DNA of 64,000 nt from Luminiphilus syltensis NOR5-1B (GCF_000158175.1 NZ_DS999411.1:2512714-2576713); one strand, 5' to 3'; numbered from the stretch's first letter, positions 26,397-36,151 are shown. The notes: generated by a model from the letters alone, not told the origin. Numbers and translations are program-made.

Positions 26397-27640
26397 ACAC
26401 CGCTGCAGCGATGAAAAGCGTTCGCTTTGACCCGGCTGGCCTGCGCGCTGATTTTCCGATACTCGATCAGCAGGTCAATGGCCGTGATCTGGTGTATCTG
26501 GATAACGCCGCGACCACGCAAAAGCCTGAGTCTGTTATTGCGGCCATTGATGGCTATTATCGAGCGGATAATTCCAATGTACATCGTGGGGCCCATGCCC
26601 TGGCCGATAGAGCCACTGTGGCGTTTGAAGCGGCCCGTGAGCGGGTTAGCGGATTTATAAACAGCCCCTTGGCAAAGCAGGTGATCTGGACCCGGGGTAC
26701 GACCGAGTCCATCAATCTGGTTGCCCAGAGCTGGGGGCGCCAGAATCTCGGACCGGGCGATAAGGTGTTGGTTTCCGTACTCGAGCATCATGCCAATATT
26801 GTTCCCTGGCAATTGATCTGTGCTGAAACGGGTGCCGAGGTCGTACCCATTCCGGTAACCGACGCCGGTGATATTGATCTGGAGGCGTTCCATCAACTGT
26901 TGGACGATCGCGTGAAACTCGTCGCCGTCAATCAGGTGTCCAATGCCCTGGGCACTGTTAATCCCGTGCGACGTATTATCGATAGCGCCCACGCGGTTGG
27001 TGCGCGTGTCATGCTCGATGGCGCCCAGGCGGTGACCCACTTTGCCATTGATGTGCAGGCACTGGATTGCGATTTTTATGCCTTCTCCGGGCATAAGCTG
27101 TTCGGCCCGACGGGGATTGGAGTGCTCTGGGGTAAAGAAGAGTTACTCGATGCCATGCCTCCTTTTATGGGTGGCGGCGAGATGATTGATGTGGTCAGTT
27201 TCTCCGGCACGACATTCAATACCCTGCCGTTTAAGTTTGAAGCTGGAACCCCGAATATTGCCGGCGCAATCGGCCTTGCTGCCGCGATCGAGTATTTTGC
27301 ATCCATTGATCTTGAGGCGGCCTCCGTTCACGAGCAGATGCTGCTGCAACACACCCTCGATCTCGCGGGCGGCATTGACGGCTTGCGCCGTATAGGACAG
27401 CCCAGGGAGTCGGTCGGTATTTTCAGCTTTGTACTCGATGGAGTTCCTGCATCGGATTTGGGGATGCTGCTCGATCAGCAAGGTATTGCCGTAAGGACCG
27501 GGCACCATTGCACGCAGCCGTTAATGGCGCGCTTTGGTTTGTCGGGAACCGTGCGGGCTTCCTATTCGATATACAACACGACCGAGGACGTTGATCGCCT
27601 GTTTGAAGGCATCAAAAAGGCGCAACGTTTGTTTGCCTAG
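26393..27640 (+). CDS. sufS: Cysteine desulfurase SufS
   Basis: A 415-residue PLP-dependent group II cysteine desulfurase that removes sulfur from cysteine and holds it as a persulfide. The PLP lysine is in FSGHKLFGPTGIG, and the persulfide cysteine is C373 in RTGHHCTQPL. The N-terminal VYLDNAATTQKP and the VLEHHANIVPWQ stretch are typical. Sulfur goes to SufE, encoded three genes downstream. The ATG overlaps the sufD stop (ATGA). Confidence 0.95.
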   Translation: MNTAAAMKSVRFDPAGLRADFPILDQQVNGRDLVYLDNAATTQKPESVIAAIDGYYRADNSNVHRGAHALADRATVAFEAARERVSGFINSPLAKQVIWTRGTTESINLVAQSWGRQNLGPGDKVLVSVLEHHANIVPWQLICAETGAEVVPIPVTDAGDIDLEAFHQLLDDRVKLVAVNQVSNALGTVNPVRRIIDSAHAVGARVMLDGAQAVTHFAIDVQALDCDFYAFSGHKLFGPTGIGVLWGKEELLDAMPPFMGGGEMIDVVSFSGTTFNTLPFKFEAGTPNIAGAIGLAAAIEYFASIDLEAASVHEQMLLQHTLDLAGGIDGLRRIGQPRESVGIFSFVLDGVPASDLGMLLDQQGIAVRTGHHCTQPLMARFGLSGTVRASYSIYNTTEDVDRLFEGIKKAQRLFA

Positions 27641-27661
27641 AGAGGCGAGAGGAGTTCAGGA

Positions 27662-28018
27662 ATGTCAGTAGAAACATTTGATGTCAGCAAGGACGCATTG
27701 CACGTGTCGCCAGATGCGGCGGTCCACCTGAAGCAGCAACTGGAGCGCTTTGGCGGTCGGGGCGTGCGCTTGAGTGTCAAAGAAAGTGGCTGTACCGGTT
27801 ACATGTACGTCATGGATCAGGTGGAGCAGAGTGAAGCCGGTGATGTGGTGATGAATCTGGACAATGGACTTGAGCTCTATATTGATCCCGAGTCGCTGCC
27901 TGTTTTGCAGGGCACAGAGATTGCCTATGAGAAAGAAGGCATCAACCGCACCATTAAATTTCATAATCCCAACGTCACCGCCGCCTGCGGGTGTGGTGAG
28001 AGCTTTAGCGTTAACTGA
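27662..28018 (+). CDS. sufA: A-type Fe-S carrier protein SufA (HesB/IscA family)
   Basis: A 118-residue A-type carrier that takes clusters from the scaffold to apo-proteins. The three invariant cysteines are C44, C109 and C111 (the last two in ACGCGESF). Length is normal for SufA. It lies 22 bases after sufS in the same operon. IscA or ErpA would be possible on sequence alone; SufA is favoured by the operon. Confidence 0.9.
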   Translation: MSVETFDVSKDALHVSPDAAVHLKQQLERFGGRGVRLSVKESGCTGYMYVMDQVEQSEAGDVVMNLDNGLELYIDPESLPVLQGTEIAYEKEGINRTIKFHNPNVTAACGCGESFSVN

Positions 28019-28027
28019 GGATAAATC

Positions 28028-28570
28028 ATGAGCGCTCAGGAGAGAACGCTACTGACGACCCGGCGTGATTGTCCGGGAAGGTTGGTGCCTGTGGGTGACA
28101 AGGTGACGATTCCCGAGAGTAGCTTTGTCACGCTGACCCAGTCACTCGGTGGCAACTACACCGTCATACATAACGGCAATATGGTACGCGTCGACGGTAC
28201 CGATGCCGATGCGCTTGGCCTGGAGCCGCTCTCGCTCCACTTTGAGGAACCGGCCGATGGTCAGATCAGCGAACAGCAGGTGTGGGAGGCGTTGCACACG
28301 GTCTTTGATCCCGAGGTGCCCGTTGATCTCGTGAACCTCGGACTGGTTTACAGCATGGAGATCGATCAAGGGTCGGGAACGGTATCGATCGTGATGACCT
28401 TGACGGCGCCGGGATGTGGCATGGGTCCTGTGCTTGTGGGCGACGTCGAGTATCGGCTTGCGCAAGTACCCCACGTAAAAAAAGTGATGGTCGATTTGGT
28501 CTTTGATCCCCCCTGGAGTCGGGACATGATGTCCGAAGAGGCCAAGCTCGAAACCGGAATGTTTTACTGA
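28028..28570 (+). CDS. sufT: Putative Fe-S cluster assembly protein SufT
   Basis: A 180-residue protein with a MIP18/DUF59 domain in its C-terminal part (TVFDPEVPVDLVNLGLVY, TAPGCGMGPVLVGDVEYRL, VDLVFDPPWSRDMMSEEAK) behind an N-terminal beta-rich extension. This matches SufT, a maturation helper used under high demand for iron-sulfur clusters; a conserved cysteine sits in the TAPGCG motif. It lies 9 bases after sufA and 8 before sufE. Confidence 0.9.
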   Translation: MSAQERTLLTTRRDCPGRLVPVGDKVTIPESSFVTLTQSLGGNYTVIHNGNMVRVDGTDADALGLEPLSLHFEEPADGQISEQQVWEALHTVFDPEVPVDLVNLGLVYSMEIDQGSGTVSIVMTLTAPGCGMGPVLVGDVEYRLAQVPHVKKVMVDLVFDPPWSRDMMSEEAKLETGMFY

Positions 28571-28578
28571 GGTGATGT

Positions 28579-29010
28579 GTGACCAGCCCTGAGAATCCTT
28601 TTGGCACCCGTGTCACCGCGGAAGAGATTATCGATACGCTCTCTTTCTTCGACGACTGGGAAGATCGCTATAAATACATCATCGATCTGGGTAAGGAACT
28701 CCCCGAACTCCCCGAAGCGCTTCGCACTGAAGAGCGAAAGATCAGAGGGTGTCAAAGTCAGGTATGGATTGATACCGATATTAAGGGGGGCCGGCTGCAG
28801 TTAAACGCGGACAGCGATGCCTTTATCGTTAAAGGGCTTCTGGGTGTAGTACTGGCCGCTTACAACAACAAAACACCGTCGGAAATTCTTGATTTTGATA
28901 TCGACGCCTACTTTGAGTCGCTGGATCTTCTCGGCCATCTCTCGCCAACTCGCGGGAACGGCCTGAGGGCCATGGTGGCACGCATTCGAGAGATTGCCGC
29001 AGCAGCGTAG
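28579..29010 (+). CDS. sufE: Cysteine desulfuration protein SufE
   Basis: A 143-residue SufE that stimulates SufS and carries the persulfide on C58 (KIRGCQSQVW) to SufB. DDWEDRYKYIIDLGKELPELPE is the family's N-terminal helix. It starts with GTG at 28579, with GAGG upstream, 8 bases after the sufT stop. It is the last gene of the eight-gene iscR-suf operon; no isc genes are seen. Confidence 0.93.
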   Translation: MTSPENPFGTRVTAEEIIDTLSFFDDWEDRYKYIIDLGKELPELPEALRTEERKIRGCQSQVWIDTDIKGGRLQLNADSDAFIVKGLLGVVLAAYNNKTPSEILDFDIDAYFESLDLLGHLSPTRGNGLRAMVARIREIAAAA

Positions 29011-29162
29011 TACCCGTTAAGCCATTTGGCCATGCTAATCATTTAAAGCGCGGTCGGTTATGGCTGAGTGGGTATCCTTGCCATGCGCGTACAGGAAAGC
29101 TTTGGGTTATCAATGCGAGATAAGATGGTGGGGAAGCTAACTCCCATTCCAGGCGACGATCC

Positions 29163-29687
29163 ATGAAGCCGGGCAGGCAGATATTCCGATGGTTTTCTAT
29201 AGCGGTCGCTGTGGTGGTAACCGGCTACCTGCTTTATGTGGACCAGCCCTCGCCGATCGAGGGGCAGCTACCCGGTGATGCGATACCGGTCAGCATTCAG
29301 CGTATCAGTGACGGGGATTCGTTTAAGTTGCGCGATGGTACTCGCGTGCGTTTATTGGGCATCGATGCTCCGGAATTGGATCAGGCTTATGGCCGTCAAT
29401 CGAGAAAAGATCTTATAAAGTTCACTGACACGGTGGTGTATCTAAAGCAAAAAGATATCGACAGCTACGGACGCGTGGTCGGTGTGTTATGGACCGCAGA
29501 AGGCGTGAACGTTAATCAGGCCATGGTCTGCAGTGGGTCCGCCTGGTGGTATGAACGCTATGCAGCCAACAACACCGCACTCCGCGGTTGCCAGCGCTCG
29601 GCACGGGATCAACGGCGCGGGCTGTGGGCCGCCAACAACCCGGTTGCACCATGGCAATGGCGGCGCGATGGCGCGTCCAGGCGCTAA
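29163..29687 (+). CDS. Thermonuclease family protein (SNase-like)
   Basis: A 174-residue staphylococcal-nuclease-fold protein with a single N-terminal membrane helix or uncleaved signal (about residues 9-25). The core has SDGDSFKLRDGTRVRLLGIDAPELDQAYG with the calcium-binding Asp residues and the first catalytic Arg (RLLGID), then DIDSYGRVVGVL. The segment usually giving the catalytic Glu is not a clear match, so activity is likely but not certain. It may cut nucleic acid in the periplasm. Stands alone after the suf operon. Confidence 0.8.
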   Translation: MKPGRQIFRWFSIAVAVVVTGYLLYVDQPSPIEGQLPGDAIPVSIQRISDGDSFKLRDGTRVRLLGIDAPELDQAYGRQSRKDLIKFTDTVVYLKQKDIDSYGRVVGVLWTAEGVNVNQAMVCSGSAWWYERYAANNTALRGCQRSARDQRRGLWAANNPVAPWQWRRDGASRR

Positions 29688-29877
29688 GCGGGTCGTTAAT
29701 TACATCGATGTTTTTGGGAGAGCGGATCTGCGCTGGATGCAAATAGTCTGGTGCCTGGTGCCACCGAAACACACGGAATGTTGAGGTATGTATTCCTGTC
29801 AGGGCAGATGCGCTGAGCGTTGCGCAAGCGGCGCGGTCATTCCTGGCGTTGAAACCCCGTTATCGCTGTGTGGCCGA

Positions 29878-31077
29878 TCAATCCGCCAGTTTCACCGTTA
29901 ACGCCTTAAAGAACTCATAGGGATCGACCCCCTCCTTACCTTCGGGTTTGGGCTGGGCGCCCAGCATCGCCACCACCAGATTGCTTTCGGGATGAATGTA
30001 GATGAACTGCCCAAAAATCCCGATGGCCGCATAGGCGTCCATTTCCAGTAACCACCACATATATCCGTATTCGGAACCATACATAGGGTTGGGACCCGGC
30101 GAGGTGGCGTCGGCGATCCAGCCCGCGGGCAAGGTCGGTTCACCGTTGATCATGCCGCCATTCAACATGAACAGTCCGAATCGCGCGTAGTCCCGCAGTG
30201 TCGCCGAGAGACCACTGCCGCCAATTTCCAGCCCCTCGGGTGATCCCAGCCACCAGGAGGCATCCGACGCCATGCCGAAGGGTCGCCAGACCTTTTCTGA
30301 CAGGTAATCGGCCACAGGTTGGCCAGTTGCAGCGGCCACCAATGCGCCAACCACCTGGGTCTCTCCCGTGCTGTAGTGTTGCACCGCACCGGGTGGATGC
30401 CGGCGCTCGAGTGACCCCATCAATGCCAGTATCGATCCGGGTTCCTGTGAAATCTGTGCCTCGAGCATGGATCGTCGGTCCGATGTGGGATCGGTATACG
30501 TCTCGTTCCAGGCGACCCCTGATGCCATCTGCAGCAGGTGACGTACGGTGACGCCGTCGTAGGCGGTATCCTTAAATGCGGGCAGGTAGTCGGTCAGGGG
30601 GTCATCGATCGATGCAATGTAGCCATCGTGGATTGCCATACCCACAAGTGTTGCGGTAATGGACTTCACCACGGACATCGACATCCAACGGGTATCTCGG
30701 TGGTTTCCGAGCAGGTATTTTTCGAAGAGCACTTCGCCGTCTTTGACGATCAATATCCCGCTGACCCTGTTCAGGGAGAGAACGTCATACAGGTCATAGG
30801 ACTTGCCGGCGGACTCAAACGAAAACGCCTTCAGTGGTTGTGCGGCGTGGGGTAGGGGATAGGGATTCTCGCCTGCGGGGACCCGGCGCGTCGGAAATAA
30901 CCGATGGATATTGCGAAAGGTGTTGACCTGCTCGTCGGGATACAACGCGCCGTCATAGATTTCTCTCACGGTGCCTATGGTTTCATCATCGTGAGGGAAT
31001 CCGTCACCTTGGGCCGCGATCGGCTGGGCGAGTATCAGGCTGAACGTGATCAGAGCTCTTGATAAGGCCGGATTCAT
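29878..31077 (-). CDS. Secreted serine hydrolase (class C beta-lactamase-like)
   Basis: A 399-residue serine beta-lactamase-related protein with a cleavable signal peptide (cleavage near AAQ, about residue 23). The SxxK motif with the nucleophile is SVVK (in RWMSMSVVKSITATL), the second motif is YST in QHYSTGETQ, and the C-terminal third is complete (YGYMWWLLEMD). It resembles 6-aminohexanoate-dimer hydrolase and esterase-type members more than antibiotic-hydrolysing AmpC. Substrate unknown. Divergent from the ABC exporter genes. Confidence 0.85.
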   Translation of the reverse strand: MNPALSRALITFSLILAQPIAAQGDGFPHDDETIGTVREIYDGALYPDEQVNTFRNIHRLFPTRRVPAGENPYPLPHAAQPLKAFSFESAGKSYDLYDVLSLNRVSGILIVKDGEVLFEKYLLGNHRDTRWMSMSVVKSITATLVGMAIHDGYIASIDDPLTDYLPAFKDTAYDGVTVRHLLQMASGVAWNETYTDPTSDRRSMLEAQISQEPGSILALMGSLERRHPPGAVQHYSTGETQVVGALVAAATGQPVADYLSEKVWRPFGMASDASWWLGSPEGLEIGGSGLSATLRDYARFGLFMLNGGMINGEPTLPAGWIADATSPGPNPMYGSEYGYMWWLLEMDAYAAIGIFGQFIYIHPESNLVVAMLGAQPKPEGKEGVDPYEFFKALTVKLAD

Positions 31078-31209
31078 TACAAGGCATCCTCATGGCGGAG
31101 TCAGTATTGTGTTGGCCATCATACAGACTACGGCGTGCCCATAAACAGATTGCCGCGGCGAACTCGCCTATAATGCGCGATCGATTAAAGACAGGTTAAC
31201 CACAACACT

Positions 31210-32160
31210 ATGCAGGAACCAGCCAACCAGGTGCCACCCGCCATCCAAATCGATAGTCTGAGCAAGACCTTTGCCGGCGGTTTTGAGGCGCTGAAAGGGG
31301 TTTCGCTTGATGTGTCCAAGGGCGAGATCTTTGCACTTCTCGGACCCAATGGGGCGGGTAAAACAACGCTCATTAGTATTGTATGCGGCCTGGTGAATCC
31401 CAGTGGCGGTACCGTTAAAGTGGAAGGTTTCGATATCCTCAGCGACTACCGCGAGACCCGTTCCCGGGTGGGTCTGGTTCCCCAGGAATTAACCACCGAC
31501 GCGTTCGCTACTGTGTTCGGTACCGTGCGCTTTAGTCGGGGCCTGTTTGGCAAACCCCATGACGACGTCTACGTGGAGCAAGTGCTCCGGGATTTGTCAT
31601 TGTGGGAGAAGCGCGACAGCGAAGTGCATATGTTGTCCGGAGGCATGAAGCGGCGTTTGCTCATTGCGAAAGCGATGGTGCATGAACCTGATGTTCTATT
31701 CCTGGACGAGCCCACCGCCGGTGTTGATGTGGAATTACGGAGGGATATGTGGAATCTCGTGCGCCGGCTGCGAGATCGCGGTGTGACTATTGTGCTGACC
31801 ACCCATTATATTGAGGAAGCCGAAGAGATGGCCGACCGGGTAGGGGTTATCAATAATGGCGAGCTCATTCTGGTTCAGGAAAAAAACGCGCTGATGCAGC
31901 GTTTGGGCGAGAAGCGGTTGGTATTGAAACTGAATGAGCGACTGGACACTATTCCGCCGACGCTTTCTGAGAAATATGAGTTATCCCTCTCCGATGGGGG
32001 CGAGACGTTGACCTATGTTTACGATGCCCGCGGCGAGCACACAGGTATTACTGGTCTTCTCTCCGACCTTCGCGATGCCAATCTACATTTCACCGACCTC
32101 GATACCGAGCAGAGCTCGCTAGAGGACATCTTTGTCAATCTGGTGGAGCAGCAACGATGA
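31210..32160 (+). CDS. ABC exporter ATP-binding protein (YadG-like)
   Basis: A 316-residue ATPase of an ABC-2 type transporter. Walker [10 protein letters not shown] at residues 45-53, signature LSGGMKRRL, Walker [13 protein letters not shown] and the switch histidine in [17 protein letters not shown]-terminal extension of about 90 residues is usual for the YadG/NodI type. It overlaps the permease gene by 4 bases (ATGA). A TATAAT at 31169-31174 probably belongs to its promoter, without a good -35. Confidence 0.9.
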   Translation: MQEPANQVPPAIQIDSLSKTFAGGFEALKGVSLDVSKGEIFALLGPNGAGKTTLISIVCGLVNPSGGTVKVEGFDILSDYRETRSRVGLVPQELTTDAFATVFGTVRFSRGLFGKPHDDVYVEQVLRDLSLWEKRDSEVHMLSGGMKRRLLIAKAMVHEPDVLFLDEPTAGVDVELRRDMWNLVRRLRDRGVTIVLTTHYIEEAEEMADRVGVINNGELILVQEKNALMQRLGEKRLVLKLNERLDTIPPTLSEKYELSLSDGGETLTYVYDARGEHTGITGLLSDLRDANLHFTDLDTEQSSLEDIFVNLVEQQR

Positions 32161-32918
32161 ATATTTATGCGATACGCGCCATCTACAAATTTGAAATGGC
32201 GAGAACCCAGCGTACCCTGCTGCAGAGCGTGGTCTATCCGGTGCTGTCGACATCATTGTATTTCGTTATTTTTGGTTCGGCGATCGGCTCCCAGATCAAC
32301 GAGGTCGATGGTATAGCTTATGCGGCGTTTATCGTGCCTGGGCTGATTATGCTGAGCCTGTTAACGCAGAGTGTGTCGAACGCGTCCTTTGCCATTTATT
32401 TTCCGCGCTTTAACGGTACGATTTACGAGTTGTTATCTGCCCCCGTTGCGTACTACGAGGTGGTCATTGCCTATGTGGGGGCGGCGGCGACCAAGTCGGT
32501 CCTCATTGGCTTGCTAATCCTGGCTACCGCTTACTTTTTCGTCGATCTGAATATCCAGCATCCGCTGATCATGTTGGGTTTTTTAATTCTGACGGCGGTC
32601 AGCTTCAGTCTTTTTGGTTTTATCCTGGGAATCTGGGCCGATAATTTTGAAAAGCTGCAGCTGGTTCCCCTGTTGGTAGTGACGCCACTGACGTTTCTTG
32701 GGGGAACGTTCTATTCGATAAGCATGCTGCCGCCGTTTTGGCAGAATCTGTCCTTGTTAAATCCGGTTGTGTATCTCATCAGCGGTTTTCGCTGGAGTTT
32801 CTATGGTGAGGGCGATGTCAGTATTCTGGCGAGCCTCGGTATGACCCTGGGATTTCTCGCCATCTGCCTGGCGGTAGTGGCCTGGATTTTTCGCACGGGT
32901 TATCGGCTTAAACCGTGA
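32157..32918 (+). CDS. ABC exporter permease (YadH-like, ABC-2 family)
   Basis: A 253-residue permease with six membrane segments that dimerises and works with the preceding ATPase. Family landmarks are [36 protein letters not shown] and [37 protein letters not shown], close to E. coli YadH. The exported substrate is unknown. No membrane-fusion or outer-membrane partner is nearby. Confidence 0.9.
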   Translation: MNIYAIRAIYKFEMARTQRTLLQSVVYPVLSTSLYFVIFGSAIGSQINEVDGIAYAAFIVPGLIMLSLLTQSVSNASFAIYFPRFNGTIYELLSAPVAYYEVVIAYVGAAATKSVLIGLLILATAYFFVDLNIQHPLIMLGFLILTAVSFSLFGFILGIWADNFEKLQLVPLLVVTPLTFLGGTFYSISMLPPFWQNLSLLNPVVYLISGFRWSFYGEGDVSILASLGMTLGFLAICLAVVAWIFRTGYRLKP

Positions 32919-33262
32919 CTTGCGCTGGCGTCAATCCGGTACGCGACGGGCCCGCTGACCGCCGTTTCCTCGCAAAAACACTGCGTGTTGCACCCTAGAG
33001 GCATTTGGGCACAAGGCCAAGAGCCTACAGGATAACTATACCCGCTCGGTGTTCATTACCGATGATTTTGGCAGCGCCAGTCAGCCATAGAGCGGGTCTC
33101 CTGAAACTGTTTTTGCCGGTTGTTCAAGAAGTGTTTCGTGAACGCGCACCCAAAAAATGGGAGCACTACTTCCCTGGTTTAAATCAGCATCTGCAAATGG
33201 CGGCGGTTCCGCTGTGGGATCACTTCATTTCCACCTGAACCGACGTTACGCTGCTTAAACAG
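32919..33262 (+). other. Gap holding a broken reading frame
   Basis: This stretch has no complete gene. From 33005 to a TGA at 33236-33238 an open frame (ending LWDHFIST) runs in the same frame as the HD-GYP remnant that follows, so it may once have encoded that protein's N-terminal part. The sequence between the TGA and 33263 reads TDVTLLKQ, which continues smoothly into the remnant's coiled coil. I do not recognise the upstream segment. Confidence 0.35.
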
Positions 33263-33580
33263 GTGCGAGAAGCCGCAGAGCGAGTGGCGAAGGCGGAGTC
33301 AGCAGCCTCGGAGGCCGTCACGCGTGGGTTCCAGAAAACTGTGGATGCTCTGGCCTATGTCGTTGCGGCAAGGGACCCCTACAGCGCAGGCCACGAAGCA
33401 CGGGTCGCTGAGTTGGCAGTCAGCATTGGCGAGGCGATGGCGCATCATCGACCACACCGCGAGGGTTTGGGAAAAGACTTCGCGCTCGAAGAGATACGCC
33501 AGGGGGCCGGCGCCCCGTATGGCCCCGAAGTGGTTAAGGCGTGCCTCAGACTGGAGAAAAACGGCAAGCTCGCCATCTGA
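33263..33580 (+). pseudogene. HD-GYP (c-di-GMP phosphodiesterase) remnant, internally deleted
   Basis: The 105 codons start with a coiled-coil linker (QVREAAERVAKAESAASEA), enter an HD-GYP domain (TVDALAYVVAARDPYSAGHEARVAELAVSIG) and jump near residue 57 to the domain's end (EAMAHHRPHREGLGKDFALEEI, then PEVVKACLRL). The middle, with the HDIGK and GYP motifs that bind metals, is missing. The junction falls where the two flanks share a short Gly-Glu-Ala-Met-like stretch. A TGA at 33236 also cuts it from its upstream frame. It cannot be catalytically active. Confidence 0.6.
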
Positions 33581-33789
33581 AGTCCATTCCCCTGAACGTC
33601 GCATTCGCCCGTCCCTGAATTAACCCGGTCTTGACCGGGAGGTCTGTAGTTCCATCAGTTTATTGCTTTCGGCGCACCGGCGCCGTGGGCCAGAATTCCT
33701 TAACGAACGTTTTCGGTGTTCACTGAGACGCGGCTGCGTGGGTCGCGTCGCTTCCTACCGATAGTGGTCAACTTTTGGTTTTCTCTGAA

Positions 33790-35844
33790 ATGTTATATCC
33801 GCAATTTGTTAAATATAGTCTTTACTTGTTATTGATTGCCCCGTTTTTGGCTTCAGCCGAGGGGCAATCAAGCGCGCTGGAAGAAATCGTCGTCACTGGT
33901 CGCAGCCAGGTGTTAGCTGGCGAAGCGCGAAGTGCCTCTGAGGGCGTTATCGGCCAAATGGACCTGGCAATCCGTCCGCTGTTGCGCCCTGGTGATGTTC
34001 TCGAAGCGGTGCCCGGCCTGATAGTGACTCAGCACAGTGGTTCGGGTAAATCGAATCAGATGTTCCTGCGAGGCTTCAATCTGGACCATGGTACTGACTT
34101 TGCGACCTGGGTCGATGGTATGCCCGTCAATATGCGCACTCACGGTCATGGGCAGGGATACACGGATATCAACTTTCTGATTCCCGAAACTATTGAGCGC
34201 ATGGATTATGTGAAAGGCCCTTACCACGCCGAGCTCGGTGATTTTTCTTCCGCTGGTGGCGTCCACATCGACACCGTCGAACGTATAGCGACAAATCGGC
34301 TGACGGTGGGTGTGGGCGAGAACGGTTACCAGCGACTGCTGGCCATGGGCGGCATGGATCTGGGTGACGTTCACTTGTCTGGTGCGCTGGAGGGGCAGGG
34401 TTATGACGGTCCCTGGACCGATATTGATGAGAACGTTCGAAAGCGTAACGGTCTCCTGAAGCTGGCTGGCGGCGATGATTCAAGTCGCTGGTCCACCACC
34501 TTGATGGTTTACAGGAACGAATGGAATTCCGCAGACCAGATCCCCGAGCGCGCTGTACGTCAGAATCTGATCGACGAATTGGGTTCAATCGATACGACCC
34601 TGGGCGGTGATACCCAGCGCATCAGCCTCTCCGGAAAATACAGTTATGCGCATCAGGATTATCGCTCCGAGTGGCGCGCCTACGTTATCGATTACGAGCT
34701 GAGCCTTTGGTCAAATTTTACTTATTTTCTCGACGATCCCACCTCAGGTGATCAGTTCAGGCAGGAAGATAGCCGTAGGGTCTATGGCGGTAGCTATAAC
34801 CGCTCCGTGTCTGCGGGCGACAACGATCAGATGCAGCATACCTTCGGGGTTCAATGGCGTTACGACGACATCGAAAACGTTGGGCTTTACCGCACTCGGG
34901 CGCGCCAGCAGGTAGATACGGTGCGGGAAGACCGCGTTGATCAGGCAAGTGTCGGGTTGTTTTACGAGTTGGCCTGGGAACTGAATGACGATTGGCGAGC
35001 CCTGCTGGGAGTACGCGGTGACCACCAATGGTTCGATGTTGACGCACAGGAGCCCGCTAATGCCGGCAAGGATTCCGATTCGATCGTCAGCCCCAAGGTG
35101 AGTTTGATTTACGCCTTCTCTGAAACCAGTGAGGCCTACCTTAGCGGTGGGTATGGCTTCCACTCCAATGATGCACGTGGTGTGACGATCAGCCTAGATC
35201 CCGTAACCGGTGGGCCTGTGTCTCCGGTGGACCCCCTGGTGCAATCGAGGGGAGGGGAGCTGGGTTTCAAGAGCCTTTGGCTCGAGGGGTGGAATTCGTC
35301 TCTGGCAGTGTGGTACCTCGAGCTTGAGTCAGAACTCCTATTCGTAGGTGATGCCGGTAATACGGAAGCCAGTCGACCGAGCGAGCGTTGGGGTGTCGAG
35401 TTCAACAATTTCTGGGCGGTAAGTGACATCTGGTCCATCGAAGCGGATTTCGCCTGGACGGATGCCCAGTTCAGCGACAATGCTCCTGAGGGTGACGAGA
35501 TTCCTGGAGCTCTGGGTTGGGTGGCAAGCGGTGCGGTGTCTGCGCGCTACCCTGGCGGGTGGTTTGGTTCAATCAGACTGCGGCATTTTGACGGAGCCCC
35601 ACTTATAGAGGATGGCAGTGTCAAGGCCGATGGATCGACTATGGCTAATCTCGCCGTGGGTTGGGCGGGTGATGTTTGGCGAGTACAGATGGACGTGCTC
35701 AATGCCCTGGATTCCGACGATCACGATATCGATTATTTTTATGCCTCTCGCCTTCCTGGCGAGGCCGCTGAGGGCGTCGAGGATATTCACTATCACGTCT
35801 TTGAGCCGAGGCAGATTAGGTTGTACCTGAGCCTTAATTTTTGA
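33790..35844 (+). CDS. TonB-dependent outer membrane receptor
   Basis: A 684-residue receptor with a signal peptide (MLYPQFVKYSLYLLLIAPFLASA), a TonB box-like EEIVVTG, a plug domain (QMFLRGFNLDHGTDFA, YVKGPYHAELGDFSSAGGV) and a barrel of about 22 strands ending LSLNF with the C-terminal phenylalanine needed for assembly. The plug contains a His/Gly-rich loop, MRTHGHGQGY, near residue 115. It stands alone with no periplasmic or inner-membrane partner, so its ligand (siderophore, heme, vitamin, sugar or metal) is unknown. Confidence 0.9.
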   Translation: MLYPQFVKYSLYLLLIAPFLASAEGQSSALEEIVVTGRSQVLAGEARSASEGVIGQMDLAIRPLLRPGDVLEAVPGLIVTQHSGSGKSNQMFLRGFNLDHGTDFATWVDGMPVNMRTHGHGQGYTDINFLIPETIERMDYVKGPYHAELGDFSSAGGVHIDTVERIATNRLTVGVGENGYQRLLAMGGMDLGDVHLSGALEGQGYDGPWTDIDENVRKRNGLLKLAGGDDSSRWSTTLMVYRNEWNSADQIPERAVRQNLIDELGSIDTTLGGDTQRISLSGKYSYAHQDYRSEWRAYVIDYELSLWSNFTYFLDDPTSGDQFRQEDSRRVYGGSYNRSVSAGDNDQMQHTFGVQWRYDDIENVGLYRTRARQQVDTVREDRVDQASVGLFYELAWELNDDWRALLGVRGDHQWFDVDAQEPANAGKDSDSIVSPKVSLIYAFSETSEAYLSGGYGFHSNDARGVTISLDPVTGGPVSPVDPLVQSRGGELGFKSLWLEGWNSSLAVWYLELESELLFVGDAGNTEASRPSERWGVEFNNFWAVSDIWSIEADFAWTDAQFSDNAPEGDEIPGALGWVASGAVSARYPGGWFGSIRLRHFDGAPLIEDGSVKADGSTMANLAVGWAGDVWRVQMDVLNALDSDDHDIDYFYASRLPGEAAEGVEDIHYHVFEPRQIRLYLSLNF

Positions 35845-35990
35845 CGAGTGATCATAGTGTGTCGTAAAGACCACTCATCGTGGGAAGATCTCCCCCGTAA
35901 TAATCACCGCTGTCCGGTATGTATTTTGGCGGTCTGTAGTGGTTAATCGAACCCGATGGGTTCTCTTCCTTCGCTAATCGCCTGCCCAAT

Positions 35991-36018
35991 AAAAAACGCC
36001 CCAGAAGGGGCGTTTTTT
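35991..36018. terminator. Bidirectional Rho-independent terminator
   Basis: AAAAAACGCCCC-AGAA-GGGGCGTTTTTT is a perfect hairpin with A- and T-runs on both sides, so it can terminate both the TonB receptor (plus strand) and tRNA-Ser (minus strand). Confidence 0.92.
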
Positions 36019-36025
36019 ATCAGTG

Positions 36026-36115
36026 TGGCGGTGGGCTAAGGATTCGAACCTTAGGAGGGGATAAACCCTCAACGGTTTTCAAGACCGCCGCTTTCGACCA
36101 CTCAGCCAGCCCACC
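36026..36115 (-). tRNA. tRNA-Ser (anticodon TGA)
   Basis: A 90-nt class II tRNA read on the minus strand, starting GGTGGGC and ending GCCCACC-G-CCA, with the CCA encoded. The anticodon loop TCTTGAAAA gives TGA (UGA), which reads UCA and UCG serine codons. A long variable arm (class II) and the GGTTCGAATCC T-arm are clear. A promoter lies just upstream and the bidirectional terminator just downstream. Confidence 0.95.
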
Positions 36116-36151
36116 GTGTTTGCATGCGATCAATGTCGCAAAGCAGCGCGC

